Positions 25,324 through 37,284 of a stretch of DNA of 64,000 nucleotides are shown one piece after another. Position 1 is the stretch's first letter. Each line of letters begins with the position of its first letter. The notes under the pieces were generated by a model. It searched no databases, had not been told where the DNA came from, and saw nothing but the letters and a program-made list of their open reading frames with translations. The stretch is from Heliocidaris tuberculata. Its lineage: Eukaryota; Echinodermata; Echinoidea; Camarodonta; Echinometridae. Both the position numbers and the translations under genes were made by a program. The stretch spans positions 69,733,707 through 69,797,706 of the forward strand of contig CM046832.1 in assembly GCA_025618425.1 (NCBI GenBank), read 5' to 3'.

Positions 25324-28300
25324 CTTGCTCTTTTCCTCATATTCTTGAATTATACCCTTGTGATATCAAAGCATATTTCAATTACCCTGCTAAATGAGAA
25401 GCTCCTTTGCAATATTTAACAGCACAATTGATTAAAATTATTATTAATCACTGTCCTTGACTGGACTGACAGTCAATACTGGTCATTATGATGTTTAACT
25501 CTGTGGTGGTATTTGCCTGCAGGCTCTTAATATTATTGGATCTAAGTGATATATGATACATTTATGCATACCTCTATGTTACTCTCCAGGTCCTTTCACT
25601 ACTACAAAGATTGGAATTATAGAGTTTATATTCCAATGGAATTGTTAGACAGACTTAAAACATTCCATTTAGGAAGATAGAGATTAGATTTACCAAAATG
25701 TCATCAACAGTCTTTATTATATGTTTGAATTGTATCTTCAAGGTAGGAAATGGTTTTGATATCAAATAATATTCATTATTCTTGCTCAGCTGCAGAAGAA
25801 TATATGTGGAGACACTGTTATGTCTAACATATAAAATGAAGACTTGTTTTGACCCTTAAAGAACAAATGATAATAAATTGAACATTGTGCTTCATTTCTA
25901 GTATTATTTTTTTCTATGAGGAATAAACAGGTCCATTCTAAGACTTTGGCCTATTTTTGTGTCATTTTACCAAACTATATGCATTATGTAGAATATTGTT
26001 GTTTATAGCATGAAATAATATAATGAATGGGTGTACTTGTAAAGCAGTTTTTATAACTGAATGCACCTACCCTGTATTCTAAATAAAACTCTAATAAATA
26101 ATGAATGCCTACATGTGAGAAATCTTCCTTGAAGTGATCAGTCTAGTTTGATTATTACAGATAAGCTTCTTTCTGCAGGAATGGATGATGCTCTTTATAT
26201 AGAATGCAATGATTAAGCAAGATATCATGTCCATGCTTCTATATTAAACAGATTACTATAGAGTACATTTTGGCAGTAAGTACATTTTTAATTTTGGACA
26301 GGGTATATTGTGCAGGCACAATTCTTGGAGTGTCTCAAAATCTAAACCGAGCACTGATCATTAGCTTTAAATGATATTGAGATGCAGATTGTTGAATAAA
26401 AGATGGGTCGCTTGTTACGCTTGTTACACCAGTCTGACATGAGGGGAGAAAAAAAAATCTTGCACAAAAAAAAAAAAAAACCTTCAGGGCGTGAATGTTC
26501 CCAATTGAACATGTGTGCTGCATAATTTCTTAGTTTGTGAGCTTTACAGAAATATGATTACTCTCGGGAGGTTTTGATAAACCTGAAGATGCAAGTGTTA
26601 TATCTGATAATTCTAGCACACTGTATATTTTAAGCAGACATACTTGCCATTAACAAGTTCTGTGTTATCCACCTTTACCCCCCCCCCCCCCAAAAAAAAA
26701 AAAAAAAAAGAAAAGCACAATGATTTGTGCACTGGGATGCTTTTGTAGAGATCTTTCAGAATAAATTATTAAAAAGTGTTTTACATCTACTTAAGATATT
26801 CCACTCATTTGTCCAGCTGTAGTTTTCGTTAAAAAAAAAGGAGATTAATTTATTTCTTTGTGTCAATATAAGTGTGATGCAGAAAGCCAGACAGAGAGGA
26901 ATTCCATGTGGTGTTGTTTTTTCATTTTGAATAAAACATAGTATATAACAAGAATATGATATAGAGTGTAGTATATCATGCTGACATGGGGCAAAGGGAA
27001 ACTTATATCCCTCTCCCTGATATCTCCAGCTTACTGAAAAATGTAAGTGGGAAGATATTTAAGTCTGCCAATCTGACAGTGTCACTTCTGTTTCTGCAAG
27101 GTAGATTCAATAACAGGAAGTGCTGAGAGTAATGGTATGTGAAACATGGAATATTGTTGGGCCTTGTTTTCCAATCGAAAATAGAAGCCTCCTCTGCACA
27201 GTAACCATAACAGAGATATGGTTAGTTTGCATGTAACATTCGATGAGTGATTTTATCAGAGTTGTTTATCATATTTACAAATAAGTGGGGTGAGAAAACA
27301 GAAGCTGTATCATGTTTTGAAAAATGAAGCTGTGAAATTGATTAACCAAGAACAATGCAGAAACATAGCTATGACTGACATCATATTTCAATTATTAAGA
27401 TATGAATGATTTGTGTAATTGTTGTAGATCAAGAATGTGATAGTCTCAGTTGATTGCTTAGAAATGGATTGATAAAGAGATAAAACAACAAACAAAAGAC
27501 ACTTTCCCTATAAACAATCCATTGATTGATATATAATGTAAAATAAGGTTTGCAGATTAGCTGTTATGGAACGATGAAGAAACATATTTTGGCTGGAACA
27601 ATGACACCAATGGACTTTAGATTACGATCAAAGACAAAAGTGATTTGCTGAGTGGTGGTTTAATAATGTGATATGATATCAATTGATGAGAATTGACTTG
27701 TAGGTTTTAATAGGAAGAACAATCAACAAATGATACTCAGTTTAAAAACTACTAAGTGATTGACAGTTACCAAGATCTTATCAATTCAGGAGGTGTTTGC
27801 AAGATTAACCTTCAAATTAGAGATGTTGCCCATTATGCTGGTATAACAAAGTGTATCTACTATTGAAATGTGTTAGTTTATGTAGGCAATACCAAAAGGT
27901 AATGATGATATACTTTTCCCCTTTTCACCCATTTTAAAAAAATATGTCAAACAGCTTTCAAAGAAAAACACATCTACATTACAACATAGTGTGTGGCAAT
28001 ATTACTTTGAAAATTATGGTTTATATGAGATATGCACGTATGATATTTTTGTAATTATTTGTATTGACAAGTTTAAGCCCACTGTGTATCCTTGAAAAGC
28101 GTGTTTGTTATTTCATGGTGTTGCTGGTTTGATTAACATCAACAATAGTGGGATTTTCACACCTGAGTTGATTTTTAGTTCGCTTTCTGACAACTATTGG
28201 GTTACAAACAGAAAAAGAGGGAGAGAGAAGAAAAAAGAGGGAGAGATTGAAAAGGAAGAAGAAAGAAAGGGAAATGGTGGGAGGGATAGAGGGTGGGTGG

Positions 28301-29639
28301 ACATTTAATGATTAATTACATTTATGCCAGAGAGAAAAAAATACAGGTTAGACACCTTTCCTTCAAGTCAAATGACCTAGTTATGCTGCCTAAAATATGT
28401 GACATTATGAGTAACCTCCTTATTCATATGTCACATCATGTCAAGGGAATTAACATCATAATCAACAGGGTCCATTTATTCTGTCAAATGAATGTAATGC
28501 ATTCTTAGTTGTTTATGAAACAGTAATCTTCTGGATAAATCACTAAACCATGTTTGGATCTGTCAAAAAGTTCATTAATTTCTTTTTCATTTTCTATACT
28601 TTATCAGAAAGGTGATCTTCCCTATTACGCCCACATTGTCACATGAATACAGTGTAGATTACCTAAAATACAGTGCAAGTTGAAAATATGGCATAAAGAC
28701 TGCGTTGTTGGAATATCCTTACTTTTAAGTCAAACTTGCTTGATGCTCCAAAAATTTCTTATCCACCTTTGGCATTAACCAGTTGGAAAATCGATTTAGG
28801 ATCAGTTATTTTTTTCACAAGATGAATGTGTAGATATGTTTGTATAACATTAGAACTAGAGAGGTAACAGCACTTATTGACACAAAGAGAGCCTTCTCTA
28901 AAGATAACTAACAAGTAATGTCGCCTGTACCAAATGCCTACTTTTTACTGCCATGTCATTCATCTATGGCAGCGTGATGAAACGCCTTTCAGCATCGTAA
29001 TCAAATCATCTCCTATCTCTGACCGACATTTATAAAGCTATTCAGGAAATGTTATTTTACATTGGCAAAAAAATCATAGTTTTGTTATTTCTTTGAGATA
29101 TAATCTGATAGAGATAATGTAGTTTGAAAAACCTGATTATTTAAGCAAATGTTGATGCTCGTAAATTAGATATAGCCATGCAAACAAGCTGCTTTCAAAT
29201 CTCAAAATGCCAACATCACTGTGCCAATATTTTGCATTTTCTGTGTCAAGTCTTAAACTGATAGATTCTCAGTTCCCCATCATTGTAAACAATGTTTTTA
29301 AAAAGGCAGATCTTACTTGTAATGATTTATTTTAGTTGATGTTATTCATATGCATCAAAAGATTGATATGTAAACTTTCAGAATGTGATAAAACTTTAGA
29401 CATTAATGCTTGTAAAAGGCAGTACTTTGTGACTACAGAAAAGATCATGATACAATACAAGGTACATGATCAGTGAGGAAGGATCCATCTGTAGTTGAGG
29501 GAAACTTTCCAAATGAATGTTAAATTAGGTTTAATGGTGTTATTAACACAGTTTCCGGTATGCAATTCACTTAACGACTCATCCTTCCCCCAGCCCCAGT
29601 GTAGGCAAAAATGCAAGCTTTAATGAAATTAATCTACCT

Positions 29640-29880
29640 GAGTTTCCGCAACGCATGACGTCATTGGGCGATCAAAAATCCTTTCTAAAATTGTTGCGAC
29701 CAATCAGCCTGGCGTGTTGCCGGTAGACAGTTTCACTCGGAGAATCAAAACGTTTTTCCGCATTCGGGCAGATGTTCTTTGCGTCTGTGTGTCCACATAT
29801 CTATCATATTTCAGGCTCGAGGATTTGTGCTTGTGTGTTTTGCGGTTACACTTCCTCGATCGTTCATTCACATCTGGTAT
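29640..29880. promoter_or_regulatory. CpG-enriched promoter-like patch with CRE and CCAAT boxes
   Basis: About 240 bp with far more CpG dinucleotides than the sequence on either side. It carries the full palindromic CRE TGACGTCA at 29656-29663. An inverted CCAAT (ATTGG, 29663-29667) overlaps its last base, and a direct CCAATCAG sits at 29700-29707. A CRE combined with CCAAT boxes spaced tens of bases apart is typical of animal core promoters. A TATAAAA at 29900-29906 lies just downstream. It is 7.3 kb upstream of the first visible semaphorin exon on the same strand, so it could drive that gene through a non-coding first exon, or another transcript in either direction. No coding exon is recognisable in the patch; AG|gtaaag at 29981-29988 is a possible donor. 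Confidence 0.4.
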
Positions 29881-31010
29881 AGGCATCATTTTTTGAGATT
29901 ATAAAATGTATTCACAGTGATGACTGGAAGAATTGGGAGAAGGGAGAGACAGGGAAGATGAAGGGGGGGGGGTGAGAGGAAGGTAAAGGATATTTGAGAT
30001 GGAGACTAGGAGGGCTTATTACCAAAGTGTATCAAATTAATATGAAATTAAGTGAATAGGATGTAAATTGCAAGATGAAAGGGATATTTGGTTGTGGCTC
30101 ATCTAGGGTGCCTGTAGGAAATATGGAAATGGTAAGAATGGTAATATATAGGTATATGGAACACATGGTCATTGCAGATGAAAAGATGAGGCAGTACAGT
30201 AGAGTCATATGGAAGATGATGTATTATGATGTTCATTATTGAGATTGGTATGGAGTGAAAGTTTTGAAAAAAAATAATCTGTATGTCTCCTTATTGACAA
30301 TATAACAAATTAAAATCCAGCCACTTTCAGTTAAGCCACGCTGTAAAAAGCTCTGTGCTCCATATATTCCTACATTGATTTTGAGTTGTTTGGGGTCAGG
30401 CTGTTTGCGCAACAAATTAATTGGTGGTGACAGCGTCATAGAGGATGACATGACAGAGTGAACTATACAGAGCTGGCAGGAAAATGCTTCACCAGTACTA
30501 AATCTTTGAAGTAATCAATTCGCCAGCCTGGGCATGCATGCAGACTGCATGGCAAAGTGATTGGCAGAAGATGTCTGCAGAAACTATGCTAGGATTCTAG
30601 GTTTGGGTTCTATTTGGAAGCAATTTTGTTGCTAGATTTAGCTCTGTAATTCATGCAGGTCGAGCGAAATGTAATTTGTGGCATTAGTCCAGATTAGCCA
30701 GGAGTGTAGGCCTATGGTACAATTTATATTTGACCATTTTAATTTGGTGGAGGGATGGGCAGTAAAGCCTACTGGTTGTAAATTCATGGCATTTCTTGTG
30801 TAGGCTTACATTTGATATAAAATGGTTTTGTTTGGATTGTTGAGTGTCATTTTTTGTAAATTGCAAATAAAATCTCTCAGACAATATGGTAGCTTTTCTT
30901 CAATCTATCTAGAAGATATGTAAGACTCAGGGAAGGCAATTTGTTTCTATTAATGGCATGAAATGTTAGTTATTTTTGTCAATCAGACTTTGGGATCATC
31001 ATTTGATAAT

Positions 31011-31027
31011 ACACACACACACACACA
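31011..31027. repeat. (AC)n microsatellite
   Basis: Pure AC run of 17 bp. A similar CA run lies at 42526-42541. Confidence 0.9.
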
Positions 31028-32099
31028 TTGCTTTAAAGTGAGATCCACTGTTTTTATATACTTGATAGTCAAAGAACTGTGAAAATTGAGCTGACTGTGA
31101 ATTAGAAAAGCCCTCCAAGTTGGAATAATCCAACACGGTTGAGAGGCTTGAAAGTCAATGGAGTCACAGAGCATGGCAGACGCCAGTAATTCAACAAAAC
31201 TTGCCAAAATCTACCTTTGTGACTAATTGGGGACAACAGACAGTCCAAAATAAGAATCAAGATCTGTTTGATTTGTCCGAAAATGGACCAGGGTAGATCA
31301 GGGATCAGACATTGGAAATGTCTTTTTTATAAAGAGGGAAGATTTATAGCAGTTTAATGGGGCTTAATACATGTCTATCTCCCTGGTGAAATTAAACTTA
31401 TCAAGAAGAGAAAGAACTGCAGTTGTACACTGTGTCTACCCTTTCCAGTAAATGAGGAAAAACTATGATTGTTCTTTAAGTCTATCAAAGAAAATCCCAT
31501 AAAATTCAAAAGAGTAATTTTCTGGATAGAGTATGAAAGATCATCCATTTACATAAATAAAGGTACAGGCTACAGGCTACAGGGTGAATTAACCCAGAAT
31601 CTAATTTCAAATTACCTGTAATTAGCTCTTTTTCTGTGAATATGTTCTAAAAATGTAAGACTAGCGCAATTGAGGAATGGCAATATATATCTGATCTCAG
31701 AGAACTGACAGTGAGAGAATAAGGTGGATTGAAGACAGAAGAGAAGGGATGGGATTGGAAAAAATGATATAAATAAGTTATATGGATACTCCAAGTTATG
31801 TCATGAAGAACTAAATTTTGATACAGAATTATAATAGTCATGCAGGGAAAGAAATGCAGAAAAACAGAGAGGGATACATGATAATATAGAGGAGACTTGA
31901 AATTGTGCACTAGCAGCAGACATGAAACGGAAGTGTTACAGAGGAACAGGAGATTTGTTACATCAACTGCCTGATCTAGATCTGGTTCAGTTCATTAAAC
32001 ATGATCAGTCCTTTCATCATTTCTATTATTGCATGTTATACATCCATCTAATGTGATGAAACCATTCACTCAGTCCTCCTTAACTTACTGAACTCCACT

Positions 32100-32580
32100 T
32101 GAACTTTCACTCATCCTACCTCCTTCTCCCCCAATTTCTCTTCTTTTCTCTCCCAATCTTTGTCTGTCATTGTCTCTGCAAACTTACAGAAACTTTGTTT
32201 GGTCTGTCCTTCCCCTCTGTCTGCTGATATATCTGCATGTTCTATTTATTTGTGTGTTTCTGGTCTCTTTGTCTCAGTTGTGTATTACATTACATATTTC
32301 AGATCTCGTGTATGTCTCCCCCCCCCCCCCCCCCCACTTCTCTCACTTTCCCTTTCTCCTTCCCTATCTTACTTCCAATGTCTCTTTCTCTTCCTTCCCC
32401 TCTTTCACTTTCTTTGTCCATTTCTCTCTTTCCCCCCCCCTTCTCCTTTTGCTTGATGAATCTCTTTCCCCTATTTCTGACAATCTTCCTATGATCACTC
32501 CCTTTCTCTGTCTCCCTTTCCCATTCCTTGCACTTTTTATGAGTTTTTTTCACTCAATTTCTCTTTTTCATTATACACAT
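32100..32580. repeat. Pyrimidine-rich tract on + strand with 18-base poly-C
   Basis: About 480 bp where C and T dominate (TCTCTTTC, CCCTTTCTCC and similar). It opens three overlapping + frames of 85-155 codons and a minus Glu/Lys/Gly-rich frame, all low-complexity; none has a start context, motif or homologue I can support as coding. Confidence 0.85.
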
Positions 32581-35500
32581 TTGTGTGGTATATCATTGTG
32601 TTGTTCTGCCCTAAGATTCACCCATGGTTTGTGGTAGTTGGTTATTGACCACAGGTAAAACACCATTTGATGAATCGTTTTTTTTTGTGGTGTGAAACTT
32701 GTCAGCGGAATGTAAGCTCATCTGATAAATGCTACTTGAGAAACCTTTCTCATCTCTCTCTAGCATTAGTGTACATGATTTATTCTCCTTATGACTTCAG
32801 ATTAGAAATCGAGCTCAATCAGATTATGGATTACCAGAATCACCTTATGGTAATTCGATACTAATTTGTTTATCGATAATCTTACAATTCGTAGAAAATA
32901 ATTTGTGGGATTTGTATTCATTTCACTTCTATTTCAATACTACATATGTGGTGTTATCAAAGACATTGTAGGTTGTAAATTTAATTAAAGGAATGATAGT
33001 TTTTAATCTGTGGAGGTTGTCTTATTTGTTTGATCAATCTGTCATTGTCTGGATTTTCATTGCAAGCTATTGGTTCATTTGTAAATAAAACATGTTATTT
33101 AGTTCTGACAAAAATTGGTAGTAAAACAAATCTGCTTAGTCTTGCAGCAGGGAAGTAATTTATACAGAAAGGGGGGTAGAATTAACTTAATACAGTTTAC
33201 TTTAATATTATCGTATTCTTTAATAATGAGTTCTCGAGGTTGAAAATTTCAATTTGCTTTGATAAAAATTAACTTTCCAAAGGGTTATAAGGATTAAGTA
33301 TAAGTTTCCATCCTGATTGCTGCAATCAAAATATAATGGCAGAAATATAATTGATGAATGGGAAGAGTAATGAAAGGTCATCTAACAGGTAAGATTACCT
33401 GACATTTTCAAAGGGTACAATGGTACCATGAGGTAGCTAGAAGAGTGACCCTTTGGTAGCTGGTTGCTGCTTTACTAATTGGTTCAGTAATTGCATTTAC
33501 TTCAGAAATCAATGGAAACTCCAAAGCCCTTATTCCACATAAAAAATCAATGTGATATTTCGAGATGGACGATTCAAGGGGTGCTGCCTGTTAAAATGTT
33601 AATTCACAGACAATTTTGTGTCCTTGATACTTTGCTCGCTTTGGCTCAAACCAAGAAACTTTATGGTGGTCTTAGAGTGGATTGTGGAGCAATTTGTCTG
33701 AATTAAATTTCCCAGTAAAATTGAGTGATATTCCAACATGATTCAAAACCAAATCTCTAGCATTAAATTTTCAAAACATTGCCATTCTACAACATGCTGT
33801 ATATAACCCTATCTTATGTGCACCTGTTCTGGGCCTAATGTACCGCAGCTGCACTCCAAATTGTCGGCATGGTGTTACATAGTTCAAACAAAAGGAAGAC
33901 TGTATAAAGATGTAATGAAAGACTAGAATAAAATCATTCAATTTAAAACTAGTCTTTGCTCAATTTTCCTTGTATATATTTATAGGCTTATGTCTTTCCT
34001 TGTAGATGGTATGTCTCTGACATTTTGTTTTAAAAATGCACCTTTGTGTCGCTTTTTTATACGTTTTAGTTAACAGTAATTATTACTTCTAGAAATTAAG
34101 TTTTTTTCTAAAGCTGTAGCTAGACCTTGAGCAGGAAAGCTGCAAATTCCTATAAATGTTGAAAAGAGACAGGTCTTAGATAATAGTTCATTATTTCATA
34201 ATGGAATTAAGCAGATGTATTTGAATATGATTCACCATACACTTTTTCAAGCCTTGGTTTTGATCATGCTTTGTAAGGACAAGATTCCTCTTTTGTAAGT
34301 CATTGAGAGTCTTGCAGTAGGCTAAGTAAGAAACCGATATCCCATGGTGACTGTTTTCACGCTGCCTGGAGCGCAGACTGCAGGGTTTATGTTACTGTGA
34401 ATGGCAACTTGCTAGCTCAGCTCATGTAACAAATCAGCAATCCTCCATCCTGAGGTATATGAAGAGAGGCAAAGCTTTCAAACACTGATTGCTCTTTAAA
34501 GGGAAAGTATGAATGAATCCTCCACCTGTGTGTTAGTATATCACCCATAATGCACCAGTTCCTCATATTTGCATCTACAACCCTTCCTAATTTCTGCAAA
34601 GTGACCTCTCTGTACACTTCTCATTTTATTTAGTCTCTCTTAAAGCCATCTAGCCCCTCTATATGAAATTCTTGGGATCTTAATCTACTCTTGTTACTAA
34701 GTTATTAGTTTGAACAGTAAAATGTCCTCTTGATTCAGATTCGGCTTGATGTAAGAAGTAGGGGGTCACAGGGTTAAATGCTAAGCATCCCCCAGGGGGG
34801 TACGAAACCCCCCATTTTGATTTTGAAAGTTTAGAAATTTGTTTTGATAACCGTGATATTTCAAGCTGGGAAGGAAATTTGCAACAAATAAGCCTGATTT
34901 GGGTATAATTTCCTTGCCTAATCCATAGAGCATATTTAGGAGAGTTAGGGAAAGAGAGGGGGAGATTTGTAACCTCATCTTTTAAACTTGAGATCTGTGG
35001 GTGGTGGGTAACATGAATTCCATTTCAATTTTCAGAACAGTGTGATACATGCAAAAGAGGGGTCATATTTTTTTATACGGTTTCTTTGGAAGATAACTCA
35101 TGAATGTAGATAAATGTAGAAATGATGACAGTTGCAAAATTGTCTTATGTTTCGAAGCTGGATGGGAGGTCTGGTAATCAAAAAATTTTCCTTTTTTAAA
35201 GAAGCAATTATTCTTCATGTAGGGATGAACAGATGAACAGGTGTATCTCTGACATTGTGGAATAGAGAGAAGGGGGGCAAAGTTAATAATGAGAGAGTAA
35301 ATTGATACTTGAAGTGATGAATAGAGGAAGAAATTCTATCACTATCGAGGTGTTAAAGAATGATCCAAGTGAATAAAAGAGATGATCACTCAAGAAATGA
35401 GGTGTGATGTGAGCTTTTTTATAGGTTTCTACATAAAAGGCAGTAGAGTACGTGAATAAATGCTTTGAGGCTTTCTTCAAAGATAGCAGTATTAAAATCA

Positions 35501-36849
35501 CACTTTGTCCAAATTGTTGCAATGGATACTATTCAGTAGATTAAAGTCAAACCTTTGTATATATTGCCCAATGAAGCAAATGACCTGCAGTTACCTCAGC
35601 AGATCACTTGATATCAAGCAAACCACATTATTTGAGTAGTGTCAGGAGGATATCTACCTCTCATATATCTCTGAATAATCTAAGCGCATTCAAGATGTGA
35701 TGAATTGTCTTTTACTTGTACTTGTCAGGAGCGATAACGGCAACAAAAGTTTGAAAAATGCTGGCAAATATAGGTTCCAAGCATGTAACAGTAGTTTAGG
35801 TCAAAGGTTCTGTGTGATTGTATTGCCGGAACTAGTTTTCAATTGATATAGTGTGTTAAATAACACCTCAAAACTCTTATTTAACTGAAAGCTTCTTTTC
35901 CCATTGATAAATCAAGTTAATGTGCCAGAGCTTTCTGGGTGCATTTTAACCAAGAAACCTATAATGACCTGTGCCCGTTTGATGTGGTATCCAGCACTTG
36001 TTACCATACATGCCAAGCCCCATTAAGTCAACTTCAAGTGTGATAATGGGTGATATCACCACTGCATCAATTGAAGGGTGGCAAAACCATAATCATTTGT
36101 CAATGGTCTTTGTGCATTGCTTTGTGATATATTACAACTCGTCTTGTTCAAGGTTTGTTTAATAATGAGCTAGCAATTGTTGAACTTGATGGGTCAGAGT
36201 GTGAAACGGAGTGTCGCCCTATTGTTAAAAATTATCAAATCAAAAACCTTTTGTACATTTCATTTTTCAGGTCATTGGTACACTAGCAAGTGGGGTAGTT
36301 TTTAAATTATAGTCTGTGATGATGCAAGAAAAAGCAAGTTCATGTCACTGAATTCATATTTACTTACTGCCATTAATTTTCTTTGGAGGAAGTCAGTCAC
36401 CTCTGCAAGGGGTGCTTATTTTTCATTTATTGGGGCATAATCCAGTCTAATTTCACTGTTTTGAAATTATGATATTGACAAAAAGGTTGCACATTTGGAA
36501 GAAAACCTCAAATTGCACATACTTATCTCTGAAGGATTTTTTTATTTGATGCAAGATTCAAAATGAAATATGACATGGCTTCTCAAAAAGGGATTAAGCA
36601 ACCACATTTTAATTTACTCATAAAAAAATTCTATTTACTCAGTAGTGTGTAAGAAGAGATAATATAGGGCCCAACAAATGTCCCATTGAGTTTTATTTCC
36701 GTACCCTCGAAACTGGAATATTTTTTAAGATGTGCAAGGTTGCTTTCATTTTAATAGGTCTAATGTGCCTTTGAATAATTGCTTGCTTTTTAGTCACCAT
36801 CATGATCACCTACGACATCACTAAAACTCCCAGCATTATCATCAATATC

Positions 36850-36850
<1 letters not shown>

Positions 36851-36934
<84 letters not shown>
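36851..36934. repeat. Perfect (ATC)n microsatellite, 28 units
   Basis: 84 bp of uninterrupted TCA/ATC trinucleotide repeat, 250 bp before semaphorin exon A, with looser ATC-like units around it. It creates a false poly-isoleucine open frame. It should be highly length-variable between individuals. Confidence 0.95.
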
Positions 36935-37181
36935 CCATAATAATCATCTCTGCTCATGCTTTCACCAACTTCATTCAGTCCTTCTATATCTCATTTAGAT
37001 TGTCTTTCATTTTCCATACAATTGCTAAATTGAGTTGGTAACTTCCAGGTCATTCCACTCAAATTGAAATGAGTGTCACTCTCCTCAAACTGGGTTAAAA
37101 AAAAACATGTAAATGAAGAACTTATCCATTTAATGGTTAATTTAACTTGCTCTTCTCTATTTTCTTTCTTCTCGTCTGCAG

Positions 37182-37284
37182 ATCTACAGGGCAATGGTCT
37201 AGCACAGTACAGCCATGATGGGGTGAAAGACTTCTCCCAGATTTACACAGATACGGAGAATGATCAACTTCTGGTTGGCGCCAG
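37182..37284 (+). CDS. Semaphorin-5-like gene, exon A (start of sema domain; partial)
   Basis: Internal exon of a class 5-like semaphorin, a membrane-bound axon-guidance and cell-adhesion ligand that signals through plexins via its sema beta-propeller. The acceptor is a pyrimidine tract ending tcgtctgcag and the donor is CCAG|gtacgt. It begins with two bases of a split codon (phase 1) and ends with AG of an Arg codon (phase 2). The translation runs from LQGNGLAQY to DQLLVGAR. The DFSQ motif followed 14 residues later by LLVGAR is the sema-domain opening (family pattern DFSQ...ELIVGARNYLFRL). The start codon and signal peptide must lie in one or more upstream exons that I could not find. Surrounding intron sequence is much poorer in CpG. 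The next three exons continue the same alignment in frame, which makes the assignment strong as a set. The exact class (5 rather than another transmembrane class) is slightly less certain. Confidence 0.87.

Larger units (their letters stand above)
15790..29639. other. Non-coding apart from a weak exon candidate at 18.0-18.15 kb
   Basis: Nearly 14 kb of AT-rich sequence with microsatellites, a SINE tail at 21.8 kb and homopolymers. The minus frames at 19759-20034 and 21314-21639 were examined and show no domain or convincing splice sites. Confidence 0.65.
29990..37181. other. Non-coding; probably 5' intron or upstream region of the semaphorin gene
   Basis: No upstream semaphorin exon (signal peptide, HPVISY-like segment) was recognised. 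Contains the pyrimidine tract at 32.1-32.6 kb and the ATC repeat at 36.85 kb. It ends at the acceptor tcgtctgcag of exon A. If the patch at 29640-29880 is the promoter, this is the first intron; that link is inference. Confidence 0.5.

Noticed and set aside
29714..29896. 60-61 codon frames on both strands within the promoter-like patch
   Set aside because: Frames on both strands are Cys/Arg/Ser-rich with no motif; the composition is better explained by CpG enrichment in a promoter or 5' UTR.
32160..32637. Three overlapping + frames of 85-155 codons
   Set aside because: They are produced by a pyrimidine-rich low-complexity tract (Leu/Ser/Pro/Phe only), with no motif, and are mirrored by a Glu/Lys/Gly frame on the other strand.
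36802..37041. Open frame with a long poly-isoleucine run
   Set aside because: It is the ATC microsatellite translated.
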